Positions 8,633-17,066 of a stretch of 64,000 nt of DNA are shown here, piece by piece. The stretch lies in the NCBI RefSeq assembly GCF_017086405.1, contig NZ_CP070973.1, positions 5,674,739-5,738,738 of the forward strand, written 5' to 3'. Source of the stretch: Mycobacterium gordonae (lineage in GTDB: Bacteria; Actinomycetota; Actinomycetes; Mycobacteriales; Mycobacteriaceae). The notes under the pieces are model-generated. The model did not search any database, was not told the origin of the DNA, and saw only the letters and a program-made list of their open reading frames with translations. Made by a program: the position numbers and the translations under genes. How positions within the stretch are numbered: the first letter of the stretch is position 1; each line of letters starts with the position of its first letter.

Positions 8633-9634
8633 ATGACGGTTCCCCCCGGCGGTCCCTACGGTCAGGACCCCTACGGTCAGGACCCGTACGGGGCGAACCC
8701 GTATGGGCAGCAACCGTATTGGGGCGGCCAGCCCCAGGGCCAGCCGCAGGGCCCGCCACCCGGTCAGCCAGGTTCGTACCCCTACCCGCCGCCCGGTGGC
8801 CAGTATCCCCCCGGCACCGATCCCTACGGCGTCCCCGGCTACGCACCCCAGCAATACGGCCAGCCCGGCCAACAGGTCCCGCCTGGCTGGCAGCCGGGTG
8901 GCTACCCGCCCGGTCCCCCGCCGTCGAATTCGAAACTGCCGTGGCTGATCGTCGCCGGCATCGCCGTGCTGGGTGTCATCGTGCTGGTGGTGATCCTGGT
9001 GGTCTCGCTCAAAGGCAACGAAAACGAGTCTCCGACGGCCGGCCCGTCCGGGACGACGAGCGCCGCGACCTCCGGACCCGAGACGTCGATGCAGACCGCG
9101 ACTGACTGCACCCCCAACGTCTCCGGCGGCAACAAGCCCACCGGCGACACGGTCTCGGCGGGCAAGCTGTCCTTCCCCACGAACGCGGCGCCGGGTTGGC
9201 AGCCCTATGTGGACGACCAGAACCCCAACATGATCGACGCCGTCGGCCTGGGCGCGGAGGTGCCCAACGCGAGCCAATGGATGATGCAGGTCGAGGTCGC
9301 CATCACCAATTTCGTGACCAGCATGGACGTCAACGCGCAGGCGTCGAAGTTGATGGACTGCGTGGCCAACGGCCCCGGCTATATCCAGTCGAATCCCACG
9401 CTGGGGCCGAAGAAGAAGTCGTCGATGACGGTGGACGGAGTCAAGGCGGCCCGGGTGGACGCCGACGTCACCATCGCCGACACCACCCGCGGTGTGAAGG
9501 GTGACACGGTGACGATCATCGCGGTCGACACCAAACCGGTCACCATCTTCTTGGGCGCGACCGCCATCGGAGACAAGGCCTCCGCGGCTATCGTCGACAA
9601 AGTCATTGCCTCGCTGAAGGTTTCGAAGAAGTAA
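8633..9634 (+). CDS. Pro/Gly/Tyr-rich single-pass membrane protein (Rv1097c-type)
   Basis: A 333-residue protein in three parts: a low-complexity N terminus with repeated YGQDPYGQ/NPYGQQPY and PPG units (about residues 1-98), one transmembrane helix (LPWLIVAGIAVLGVIVLVVI, about 103-123), and an extracytoplasmic domain of about 200 residues. This is a common mycobacterial architecture for cell-envelope proteins; no enzyme motif is visible and function is unknown. The ATG at 8633 has AAGGG upstream. Its last 32 bases overlap the 3' end of the convergent adenylyl cyclase gene. Confidence 0.82.
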   Translation: MTVPPGGPYGQDPYGQDPYGANPYGQQPYWGGQPQGQPQGPPPGQPGSYPYPPPGGQYPPGTDPYGVPGYAPQQYGQPGQQVPPGWQPGGYPPGPPPSNSKLPWLIVAGIAVLGVIVLVVILVVSLKGNENESPTAGPSGTTSAATSGPETSMQTATDCTPNVSGGNKPTGDTVSAGKLSFPTNAAPGWQPYVDDQNPNMIDAVGLGAEVPNASQWMMQVEVAITNFVTSMDVNAQASKLMDCVANGPGYIQSNPTLGPKKKSSMTVDGVKAARVDADVTIADTTRGVKGDTVTIIAVDTKPVTIFLGATAIGDKASAAIVDKVIASLKVSKK

Positions 9635-11153
9635 CCGGCGAAGCCTTGGCCGGTGCCCGGTCGGGCGGCATCCAGACGTGGGTCGGCTCGGAGCGACCGC
9701 GCAGCACGGTCGCATAGCACTCGTCCCAGCTCTTGCGCTCAGCCGACCCCGCGCGGTCAATTGCCGTGCCCGAGGCCAGGATTCGACGTTCGGACGTCTT
9801 GGCGAGGTCGGCCAGCCGGGCCGCTTCGTTGACCGCGTCGCCGATCACCGTGTACTCGTAGCGGTTTTCGGCGCCGATGTTGCCGGCGAAGACCCGCCCG
9901 GCGGAAACACCGATGCCGAAGTCCACCATCGGCAGCTGCCGGACCTTGTCACCCAGGGCACGCGCCGTGGCCAACGCCGCCGCCGCCGGTTCGCTGGTGC
10001 GCAACGGTGCTCCGAAGACGACCAGCGCGGCGTCACCCTCGAATTTGTTGATGAGTCCCTGAAACTCGTCGACGGTGCCCACGACGATGCGGAAGAAATC
10101 GTTGAGCACCGCCGCCACCTCCTGCGGCGGGAGGTTCTGGGTGAGCTTGGTGGAACCCACCAGGTCGATGTAGAGGACGGCGGCGTCCACGACGTCACCG
10201 GACAGCGTGGCGCCCTCCTCGAGGGCACGGCGCGCAACGTCGGGCCCGACGTGACGCCCGAACAAGTCACGCAGCCGGTCCCGTTCCTCGAGCCCGGTTA
10301 CCATCCGGTTGAAACCGCTTTGCAGCCTCCCGATCTGGGACCGTTCGTACACACCGACGTAGGTGTCGATGTGGCCGTGCTCGACCTCGGCCATCGCGTC
10401 GGCGACCTCGGCGACCGGATCGGAGATCGACCGCGACGTCAGGATCATGATCGGCATTCCCAGCAGAATGGCCGCCAACGACACCACCAGGATCGGCACG
10501 TCGAGCGAGTTCGCCTGCTCCATTACCCAGCCGGTGGAGCGCATCACCGCGAACGTGGCAATCACCCCGATCGGCAATGCGCTGCACAGAAACCACAGCA
10601 GAACGAGCCGCGCGAAGACACCCGGCACCACCAGTCGCGGCTGGCACCCGCGGGTGGCCGCGCTCATGATCGGCCGCAGCGTGCGCTGCGCGAGAAGCAG
10701 ACCCGTACCGGCGGCCGCGGCCCCGCCGATCAGCACGCCGAGTGAGATCGGCACCATGACCGCGGCTCCGCCATCGGTATTGGGCACAACGACGATCACG
10801 CCACACACCGCCCAGGTCGCCGCCAGCAGCGCTGACTGCCGACCCGCGATTTTCATCGCCGCGTCGCGCTGCTCGGGTGTCGGTTGCACGCCGGCGGTGT
10901 ACCAGCGCAGGGTGGGCGCCAGGATCAGGGGCCCGATGACCGCCACTGACAGAGTTCCCAGCACGATCAGCAGCGCCACCATGCCAGTGTTCTTTTCGGC
11001 GAAGTCTGCGTTGGCTACCGCGGGGCTGTGGCCTCGCATCGGGATCAGGATCGCGGCCGTGTCGGCGACGGCGATGATGTACGCCAGCGACAAGTCGGTG
11101 CCGTACTGAATCGACAGCCGCAGAGCAGACTTCGGCGCCGCTGCCCTAGGCAC
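9603..11153 (-). CDS. Membrane-bound class III adenylyl cyclase with HAMP domain
   Basis: A 516-residue receptor-type cyclase. About six hydrophobic segments lie before residue 240, then a HAMP linker (about 232-290), then the cyclase homology domain (about 320-470). Catalytic residues are complete: metal-binding Asp330 (LYIDLVGST) and Asp374, adenine-recognising Lys370, and Asn442/Arg446 in VNEAAR for transition-state stabilisation. It should make cAMP from ATP at the membrane, like the Rv1318c-Rv1320c/Rv3645 group. The GTG start at 11153 overlaps the deacetylase stop by 8 bases, so translation is probably coupled. I do not recall a cyclase at this position in H37Rv. Confidence 0.9.
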   Translation of the reverse strand: MPRAAAPKSALRLSIQYGTDLSLAYIIAVADTAAILIPMRGHSPAVANADFAEKNTGMVALLIVLGTLSVAVIGPLILAPTLRWYTAGVQPTPEQRDAAMKIAGRQSALLAATWAVCGVIVVVPNTDGGAAVMVPISLGVLIGGAAAAGTGLLLAQRTLRPIMSAATRGCQPRLVVPGVFARLVLLWFLCSALPIGVIATFAVMRSTGWVMEQANSLDVPILVVSLAAILLGMPIMILTSRSISDPVAEVADAMAEVEHGHIDTYVGVYERSQIGRLQSGFNRMVTGLEERDRLRDLFGRHVGPDVARRALEEGATLSGDVVDAAVLYIDLVGSTKLTQNLPPQEVAAVLNDFFRIVVGTVDEFQGLINKFEGDAALVVFGAPLRTSEPAAAALATARALGDKVRQLPMVDFGIGVSAGRVFAGNIGAENRYEYTVIGDAVNEAARLADLAKTSERRILASGTAIDRAGSAERKSWDECYATVLRGRSEPTHVWMPPDRAPAKASPVTSSKPSARQ

Positions 11154-12021
11154 CGTTGTTCGGCCCGCCCGAGTTCTGCCCGGCGATGTCGGTGATCGGG
11201 AAGTTCGGCATCGGCTTGGGCGACGGGGTGTTCGGTAGCGGCGGGATGTCGCCGGGCGGAATGTCGTGCAGCTCGTTGACGGGCGGGCCGTTCTCCCGGC
11301 TCCCGTAACTGCTGCCGGGCGCCCGCGGCCCCAGCAGCTCGCTGACCGTCACCAGGCGGTAGCCATTGGCCTTGAGCACCGGGATGAACTGGTAAACGAG
11401 GTCGACGGTGCTCGAGTAGGTGTCATGGAACAACACCACCGATCCCGGCTTGATCTGCGCCATCAACACCTGCCGAGTCGCCGCGGTGTTGGAGTCGTTC
11501 GCCCAGTCGAAAGGAATGACGTCCCAGAGGATCTCAGCGAGGCCGAAGTTCGCCGCAGCCTGGCGCACCGCCGGGTTGGACAGCCCGCCGGCGGGCCGGT
11601 ACAACGCGGGCTTGCGGCCGGTCGCGGCGACGATGGCGTCATTGGCCCGGGAGAACTGCGCGGCGATGTCCTCCGGCGGGATGGTCGTCATGTTGGGGTG
11701 CTCCCAGGTGTGGCTGCCGAGCTCCATCCCGGCGTCCACGACCCGCTTGGCGCCGGCCGGGTTGGCCGCGACCTTGTTGCCGATCTCGAAGAACGTCGCT
11801 TTGGCGTCGTTGTCTTTGAGGATCTGCAGCAGCCGGTCGGTGTAGGGGCTGGGGCCGTCGTCGAAGGTCAGCGCGACACACTTGACCGCGGCGCAACTCT
11901 GGTTGTCGGCCCGCGTGACGTGGCCGGTCAGCCCGCCGATCACCAGCACCCCGGCCGCGACCACGACGCCGAGGACCGTGCGCCCGTAGCGCCAGGCGAG
12001 ATTGTCGGGTCGTTTCGGCAC
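11146..12021 (-). CDS. Membrane-anchored polysaccharide deacetylase (Rv1096-type, NodB/CE4)
   Basis: A 291-residue carbohydrate esterase family 4 protein. A transmembrane anchor or signal segment (residues 14-34) precedes the NodB domain with all motifs: TFDDGPS (52-58, catalytic Asp and metal Asp), HTWEH (metal His104 and His108), RPAGG, a Trp/Asp block (ILWDVIPFDW) and LFHD. It is expected to remove acetyl groups from peptidoglycan N-acetylglucosamine outside the membrane; such activity is linked to lysozyme resistance. The C terminus is Pro-rich. The GTG start at 12021 has no Shine-Dalgarno but a TAAACT box six bases upstream, suggesting a leaderless mRNA. Confidence 0.92.
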   Translation of the reverse strand: MPKRPDNLAWRYGRTVLGVVVAAGVLVIGGLTGHVTRADNQSCAAVKCVALTFDDGPSPYTDRLLQILKDNDAKATFFEIGNKVAANPAGAKRVVDAGMELGSHTWEHPNMTTIPPEDIAAQFSRANDAIVAATGRKPALYRPAGGLSNPAVRQAAANFGLAEILWDVIPFDWANDSNTAATRQVLMAQIKPGSVVLFHDTYSSTVDLVYQFIPVLKANGYRLVTVSELLGPRAPGSSYGSRENGPPVNELHDIPPGDIPPLPNTPSPKPMPNFPITDIAGQNSGGPNNGA

Positions 12022-12027
12022 CAGGAA

Positions 12028-12033
12028 AGTTTA
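12028..12033 (-). promoter_or_regulatory. Putative -10 box of a leaderless promoter for the polysaccharide deacetylase
   Basis: On the minus strand TAAACT matches TAnnnT and is followed by 6 nt before the GTG start at 12021. The absence of a ribosome-binding site supports a leaderless transcript that would also carry the downstream adenylyl cyclase. Confidence 0.4.
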
Positions 12034-12163
12034 CCGAACGTATCGCCCGCAACCCCGACGTCGAGGGTGCGGTGACGGCGTTCATTCTGCGTCCAAGGCG
12101 CCATCCGCGGCATTTTCCCGCCGCAGGCGCAGGCTCAGCGCCCGGATGGCCGACTCCCAGGAC

Positions 12164-13465
12164 TCAGTGCGGGCCGGCGATCTCCTCGAGCATTTCGGTG
12201 ACCAGCGCGGCGATCGGCGAGCGCTCGCTGCGCAGCAGCGTGATGTGGGCGAACAGCGGGTGACCCTTGAGCTTCTCGATCACCGCGGCGACCCCGTCGT
12301 GCCGGCCGACCCGCAGGTTGTCGCGTTGGGCGATGTCATGCGTCAACACCACCCGGGAACCGGTGCCCAGCCGGGACAGCACGGTCAGCAGCACGTTGCG
12401 CTCCAGGGACTGGGCTTCGTCGACGATGACGAACGAGTCGTGCAACGACCGACCTCGGATGTGGGTCAACGGCAGCACCTCGAGCATGCCCCGCGAGAGC
12501 ACCTCGTCCAGCACCGCCGGGCTGGCCAGACCTTCAAGGGTGTCGAAGACCGCCTGGGCCCAGGGGCCCATCTTGTCGCTCTCGCTGCCGGGCAGGTAAC
12601 CCAGCTCCTGGCCTCCCACGGCATACAGCGGGCGGAAAACGACCACCTTGCGTTGGGTGCGGCGTTCCAGCACCGCTTCCAGTCCCGCGCACAGCGCCAA
12701 GGCCGACTTCCCGGTGCCGGCCTTGCCGCCGAGCGAGACGATGCCCACCGATTCGTCGAGCAGCAGATCCAGAGCCACCCGCTGCTCGGCGGAGCGACCC
12801 CGCAGGCCGAACACCTCCCGGTCGCCGCGAACCAGCTGCACCCGCTTGGCGGGCGTGACCCGGCCCAGCGCGTGCGAGCTGCCACCCAGCAACCGAATCC
12901 CGGTGTGGCACGGCAAGTCCCGAGCCTCGGCCAGGTCTATCTCACCGTCCGCGAACAGCGCCGCGATGTCGTCGGAGGCGGTCTCGATCTCGGCCATCCC
13001 GGACCAGCCGGAGGCTACGACGTCCTGCGCGTGATATTCATCGGCGGCCAGGCCCACCGCGGCGGCCTTGACCCGCAGCGGAATGTCCTTGCTCACCAGG
13101 GTCACCCGCTTACCCTCGGCGGCGAGGTTGGCGGCGCAGCTCAGGATGCGCGAGTCGTTGCTGTCGGTCCGGAAGCCCGCGGGCAGCACCGACGGGTCGG
13201 TGTGGTTCAACTCGACGTGCAGCGAACCGCCTTGTGTCCCAACCGGAATGGGCTGGTCAAGCCGGCCGTGTTCCAGACGCAGATCGTCGAACAGGCGCAA
13301 CGCCTGACGCGCGAACCAGCCCAGCTCGTGGTGGTGGCGCTTGGCCTCCAGTTCGCTGATCACTACCAGCGGAACCACCACCTGGTGCTCGGCGAACCGG
13401 CTGCATGCCCACGGGTCGGACAGCAGCACGGAGGTGTCAAGCACATACGTCCGGATTTCGGTCAC
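12164..13465 (-). CDS. phoH2: PhoH2: PIN-domain ribonuclease fused to PhoH ATPase/RNA helicase
   Basis: A 433-residue two-domain protein. The N-terminal PIN domain (about residues 1-140) has YVLDTSVLL and the later acidic DSNDSRIL, giving the metal-binding Asp set of a ribonuclease. The C-terminal PhoH domain has Walker A GKAGTGKSA and Walker B FVIVDEAQ. In M. smegmatis and M. tuberculosis PhoH2 is an ATP-dependent RNA-unwinding ribonuclease that acts as a toxin with the upstream antitoxin PhoAT. The GTG at 13465 overlaps the stop of the upstream small ORF as GTGA, the coupling described for phoAT-phoH2. About 140 bp without a gene separate it from the deacetylase. Confidence 0.95.
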   Translation of the reverse strand: MTEIRTYVLDTSVLLSDPWACSRFAEHQVVVPLVVISELEAKRHHHELGWFARQALRLFDDLRLEHGRLDQPIPVGTQGGSLHVELNHTDPSVLPAGFRTDSNDSRILSCAANLAAEGKRVTLVSKDIPLRVKAAAVGLAADEYHAQDVVASGWSGMAEIETASDDIAALFADGEIDLAEARDLPCHTGIRLLGGSSHALGRVTPAKRVQLVRGDREVFGLRGRSAEQRVALDLLLDESVGIVSLGGKAGTGKSALALCAGLEAVLERRTQRKVVVFRPLYAVGGQELGYLPGSESDKMGPWAQAVFDTLEGLASPAVLDEVLSRGMLEVLPLTHIRGRSLHDSFVIVDEAQSLERNVLLTVLSRLGTGSRVVLTHDIAQRDNLRVGRHDGVAAVIEKLKGHPLFAHITLLRSERSPIAALVTEMLEEIAGPH

Positions 13466-13605
13466 GGGGCGCTCCTCGAGCGAATGGCGCTCGGGCGGAC
13501 CCACGCGAGCGTGTCGGCGGGGGCCGCGGCACCAGGACCGGGGCCGGTCCTGCCGTTGAAGTGACGGAAGGTGCCGCCCTGGCAGCAGAGCAAGTCGCTG
13601 GCCAT
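13462..13605 (-). CDS. phoAT: PhoAT-like antitoxin, small ORF overlapping phoH2
   Basis: A small ORF whose TGA overlaps the phoH2 GTG by four bases (GTGA). From the ATG at 13605 it encodes 47 residues starting MASDLLCCQGGTFRHFNGR and ending Pro/Ala/Arg-rich. A GGAG about ten bases before the preceding in-frame GTG (13608) could serve either start; GTG at 13632 is another option. Position and overlap match the antitoxin described upstream of mycobacterial phoH2. The identification rests mainly on position, since I recognise no domain. Confidence 0.65.
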   Translation of the reverse strand: MASDLLCCQGGTFRHFNGRTGPGPGAAAPADTLAWVRPSAIRSRSAP

Positions 13606-13706
13606 CACCGGCGACGCTACTCCGGTGGCCACACCCCCGCAGTGCAGGCGCGCCGAGACGCTATCGAGACACGTAAACGCAACAAATGTGGGCGGACTAG
13701 TCCGTG

Positions 13707-14534
13707 CTAGTCGGTGACGAACCGCTGCAGTGCCGGTTCGTCGGCCAGACCCCACGCGGTGATGCGCTCGGAGATCACCTGCTGCAGTTGGGCGCGGTCG
13801 AAGATACCGGCGTCGGCCACGGCCTGCAGCTTGTCCTGGTAGGCATCGATGTCGGCGCCGGGGACGTCGAGATCGGCGGCACGTGCGGCAATCGCCTGGA
13901 TCACCTCGTCGCGGGAGTAGTCCAGCAGGTGGGTGATCAGGTTGGCGAAGAACTCCTCGTGCCGCGCTTCGTCTCGCGCGATCCGGTCCACAAGTCCGGC
14001 CAGAATCGGTTCCTCGATCTGCGCGGCAAGGTTGCGGCAGAAAGTGCCATAGGTGCGCTCGGAGAGGGCCATGTAGACCAGGGTGTCGATCTGCGAGTAC
14101 TTCTCGGTGCGATAGCCCTTCATGACGTACTGGACCCGGGCGTCTTCATTCGCGGCCGGGTCGACCTCGCGGGTGACCACGAGGTACTCGCGCAGCGCGA
14201 TGGCGTGCAGATGCTCCTCGGCGGTCCAGCGGCCGATCCACCGGCCCCAGTAGTCCTCGAGGATGAAGTGCTCGACGAACTCGCGGTGATGGGCCGCCAG
14301 GTTGTCCTTGAGCAGCAGCATGACCTCGCAGGCGTCGGTGATCGGGCGGGGCAGCGTCGCCTGGGACGGGTCCCAGTCGCGCCCGCCGAGGTACGCGAAG
14401 TTCTCCCCACGGTCGAACGGTACGTAGTCGTGGGCGAACCAGATCTCTTCGGTGGCCAGGTGGTGTGCCAGCAGGGATTCCACCACGGGCTCAAGTTCAA
14501 GGGTCAGCGCATTAGCGACAGGTTTCTGTGCCAT
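13707..14534 (-). CDS. desA2: Acyl-[acyl-carrier-protein] desaturase DesA2
   Basis: A 275-residue soluble acyl-ACP desaturase homolog, exactly the length of M. tuberculosis DesA2. The four-helix diiron ligands are present: EExxH in TAEEHLHA and E-A-R-H in IARDEARHEEFF, plus upstream Glu residues. It likely introduces or acts on a double bond in a long acyl chain during mycolic acid synthesis, although DesA2 activity has been hard to show biochemically. The ATG at 14534 gives MAQKPVANALTLELEPVV; upstream codons up to 14705 belong to the hairpin region and to glyA. It lies downstream of glyA across a large hairpin. Confidence 0.94.
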   Translation of the reverse strand: MAQKPVANALTLELEPVVESLLAHHLATEEIWFAHDYVPFDRGENFAYLGGRDWDPSQATLPRPITDACEVMLLLKDNLAAHHREFVEHFILEDYWGRWIGRWTAEEHLHAIALREYLVVTREVDPAANEDARVQYVMKGYRTEKYSQIDTLVYMALSERTYGTFCRNLAAQIEEPILAGLVDRIARDEARHEEFFANLITHLLDYSRDEVIQAIAARAADLDVPGADIDAYQDKLQAVADAGIFDRAQLQQVISERITAWGLADEPALQRFVTD

Positions 14535-14601
14535 GCGGTAACTGTAACCCGCATTCACAGGTTCTTTCAAATTTCTGCGGGCGTGTCGCGGGTCACTTTG
14601 T

Positions 14602-14666
14602 GAGCAGACGCGAAAGCCCCCTTTTCGGCATGGAACGCATGGAAAAGGGGGCTTTTGCGTCTGCTC
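14602..14666. repeat. Long imperfect palindrome with GAGCAGACGC ends (copy 1)
   Basis: A 65-bp inverted repeat. The outer arms are GAGCAGACGC (14602-14611) and GCGTCTGCTC (14657-14666), the inner arms GAAAGCCCCCTTTTC and GAAAAGGGGGCTTTT, with a loop of about 15 bases. It starts 17 bases beyond the glyA stop and could act as a terminator or RNA-processing hairpin between glyA and desA2. A second copy with the same ends and the same distance to the upstream gene lies at 60569-60630, so it is a dispersed palindromic element and not a one-off terminator. Confidence 0.85.
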
Positions 14667-14683
14667 GGCGGGGCGGGCGGGCC

Positions 14684-15964
14684 TCAGCGCCCGACCAGGC
14701 CCCATTCCTCGATGCCCTCGTAGAGAGGAAACTCCCTGGCCAGCCGCGCAACGCGCGCGCCCAGTTCAGCCACGTCCGCTGAGGTGCCGGCCGCCAGCGC
14801 GGTCGCGATGATGTCGGCAACCTCGGAGAATTCGGCGTCCCCGAAGCCGCGGGTCGCCAGGGCCGGCGTCCCGATCCGCAGACCCGACGTCACCATCGGC
14901 GGCCGGGGGTCGTTTGGCACGGCGTTGCGGTTGACCGTGATACCCACCTCGTGCAGCAGGTCCTCGGCGGCCTGGCCGTCCAACGGAGAGTTGCGCAGGT
15001 CGACGAGCACCAGATGGACGTCGGTGCCGCCGCTGACCACGGAGACACCGGCGTTGGCGACGTCGTCGGCCAGCAGGCGGTCGGCGATGATGCGCGCACC
15101 CGCCAGCGTGCGCTGCTGACGCTCGGCGAACTCAGGCGTGGCGGCGATCTTCAATGCGACCGCCTTGGCTGCGATCACGTGCATCAGCGGCCCGCCCTGC
15201 TGACCGGGGAACACCGCCGAATTGATGGCCTTCGCATACTCCTGCTTACCCACGATCATGCCGGAGCGGCCGCCCCCGAGCGTCTTGTGGATGGTGGTGG
15301 ACACCACGTCGGCGTGCGGCACCGGCGAAGGATGTAGCCCCGCGGCGACCAGGCCGGCGAAATGCGCCATGTCGACCCATAACTTGGCGTCCACCTCGTC
15401 GGCGATCGACCGGAACGCCGCAAAGTCGAGGATCCGGGGATAAGCGGACCAGCCGGCGATGATCACCTTCGGACGGAACTCCAGTGCCTGGGCGCGCACC
15501 GCGTCCATGTCGACCAGATGGGTCGTGGGATCGACGCCGTAGAAGGCGTTCTCGTACAACTTGCCGGAGAAGTTCAGCCGCATCCCGTGGGTCAGGTGGC
15601 CGCCGTTGGCCAGGTCGAGACCCAGCAGCCGCTCCCCCGGCGACATCAGCGCGTGCAGCACGGCAGCGTTGGCCTGCGCGCCCGAATGCGGCTGCACATT
15701 GGCGAAATCCGCGCCGAAGAGCGCCTTGGCGCGATCACGGGCGATGTTCTCGACCACGTCGACGTGCTCGCAGCCCCCGTAGTACCGGCGGCCGGGCAGA
15801 CCTTCGGCGTACTTGTTGGTCAACACGCTGCCCTGGGCCTGCAGAACCGAGCGGGGCGCGAAGTTCTCCGAGGCGATCATCTCGAGGGTGTCGCGTTGCC
15901 GCCCGAGCTCCTTGCCCAGCAACTCGGCGATATCGGGGTCGACCTCAGCGAGTGGTGCGGACAT
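14684..15964 (-). CDS. glyA: Serine hydroxymethyltransferase
   Basis: A 426-residue PLP enzyme interconverting serine and glycine while charging tetrahydrofolate with a one-carbon unit. The family blocks are clear: MIASENF, the LTNKYAEGLPGRRYYGG active-site loop, WVDMAHFAGL, and the PLP-lysine motif TTIHKTLGGGRSG. The motif reads GGGRSG where many bacteria have RGPRGG, which is the variant I recall for mycobacterial GlyA1. It is divergent from coaA over 145 bp. A palindromic element follows its stop. Confidence 0.96.
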   Translation of the reverse strand: MSAPLAEVDPDIAELLGKELGRQRDTLEMIASENFAPRSVLQAQGSVLTNKYAEGLPGRRYYGGCEHVDVVENIARDRAKALFGADFANVQPHSGAQANAAVLHALMSPGERLLGLDLANGGHLTHGMRLNFSGKLYENAFYGVDPTTHLVDMDAVRAQALEFRPKVIIAGWSAYPRILDFAAFRSIADEVDAKLWVDMAHFAGLVAAGLHPSPVPHADVVSTTIHKTLGGGRSGMIVGKQEYAKAINSAVFPGQQGGPLMHVIAAKAVALKIAATPEFAERQQRTLAGARIIADRLLADDVANAGVSVVSGGTDVHLVLVDLRNSPLDGQAAEDLLHEVGITVNRNAVPNDPRPPMVTSGLRIGTPALATRGFGDAEFSEVADIIATALAAGTSADVAELGARVARLAREFPLYEGIEEWGLVGR

Positions 15965-16109
15965 CAGGGAGGCTGTGCCGGGGGAGCGACGCGGGCGCCG
16001 GGAGTAGCAGTCACGGGCATAAGTCTATCGAGACGGTTGCCGCACAGCTGAATCGCGTTTTCGCCAGCCCCACCGTCAGTGCCGCTGCCGTTCCTGAGAG
16101 ACTGGCACC

Positions 16110-17048
16110 ATGCCGCGGCCGAGCGAGCCGAGCCCCTATGTCGAGTTCGACCGACGGCAATGGCGCGCGCTCCGCATGTCGACGCCGCTGGCCCTCACCG
16201 AAGAGGAATTGGTCGGTCTGCGCGGCCTCGGCGAACAGATCGACCTGTTGGAGGTCGAGGAGGTCTACCTGCCGCTGGCCCGGCTCATCCACCTTCAGGT
16301 GGCCGCGCGGCAGGGCCTGTTCGCCGCCACCGCCGAGTTCCTCGGCGAACCGCAGCAAAACCCCGACCGCCCGGTGCCGTTCATCATCGGGGTAGCGGGC
16401 AGCGTGGCCGTCGGCAAGTCGACCACGGCGCGCGTGCTGCAGGCGCTGCTGGCCCGCTGGGATCACCATCCCCGGGTGGACCTGGTCACCACCGACGGGT
16501 TTCTCTACCCCAACGCCGAACTTGAACGACGAAACCTGATGCACCGCAAGGGTTTCCCCGAGAGTTACAACCGCCGGGCACTGATGCGGTTCGTCACGTC
16601 GGTGAAGTCGGGATCCGACTACGCCTGCGCGCCGGTGTATTCACACCTGCGCTACGACATCATTCCCGGCGCCAAGCACGTGGTTCGGCATCCCGACATC
16701 CTGATTCTGGAGGGGCTGAACGTCCTGCAAACGGGTCCGACGCTGATGGTGTCGGATCTGTTCGACTTCTCGCTGTATGTGGACGCCCGCATCGAGGACA
16801 TCGAGCAGTGGTACGTGTCGCGGTTCCTGGCGATGCGCGGCACCTCGTTCGCCAACCCGGAGTCGCACTTCCACCACTATTCGGCCCTGTCCGACTCACA
16901 GGCCGTCGTCGCCGCGAAAGAGATCTGGCGGTCGATCAACCGGCCCAACCTGGTCGAGAACATCCTCCCGACCCGGCCCAGAGCCACCCTGGTGCTGCGC
17001 AAGGACGCCGATCACTCCATCAACCGGCTGAGGCTGCGCAAACTGTAG
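16110..17048 (+). CDS. coaA: Pantothenate kinase, type I
   Basis: A 312-residue type I pantothenate kinase, the first committed step of coenzyme A synthesis: ATP-dependent phosphorylation of pantothenate. The P-loop GVAGSVAVGKST spans residues 94-105. The conserved TTDGFLYPN, MHRKGFPESYN and LILEGLNVLQ blocks follow, and length equals the mycobacterial enzyme. The start gives MPRPSEPSPYVEFDRRQWRAL, which aligns with the family N terminus. It is transcribed away from glyA and converges on a PE_PGRS gene 18 bp beyond its stop. Confidence 0.97.
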   Translation: MPRPSEPSPYVEFDRRQWRALRMSTPLALTEEELVGLRGLGEQIDLLEVEEVYLPLARLIHLQVAARQGLFAATAEFLGEPQQNPDRPVPFIIGVAGSVAVGKSTTARVLQALLARWDHHPRVDLVTTDGFLYPNAELERRNLMHRKGFPESYNRRALMRFVTSVKSGSDYACAPVYSHLRYDIIPGAKHVVRHPDILILEGLNVLQTGPTLMVSDLFDFSLYVDARIEDIEQWYVSRFLAMRGTSFANPESHFHHYSALSDSQAVVAAKEIWRSINRPNLVENILPTRPRATLVLRKDADHSINRLRLRKL

Positions 17049-17066
17049 AGCCGGCGAGCGGGACCG

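Noticed and set aside
13650..13706. Additional small ORF between phoAT and desA2
   Set aside because: No start with ribosome site, and the interval is short enough to be only promoter for phoAT-phoH2.
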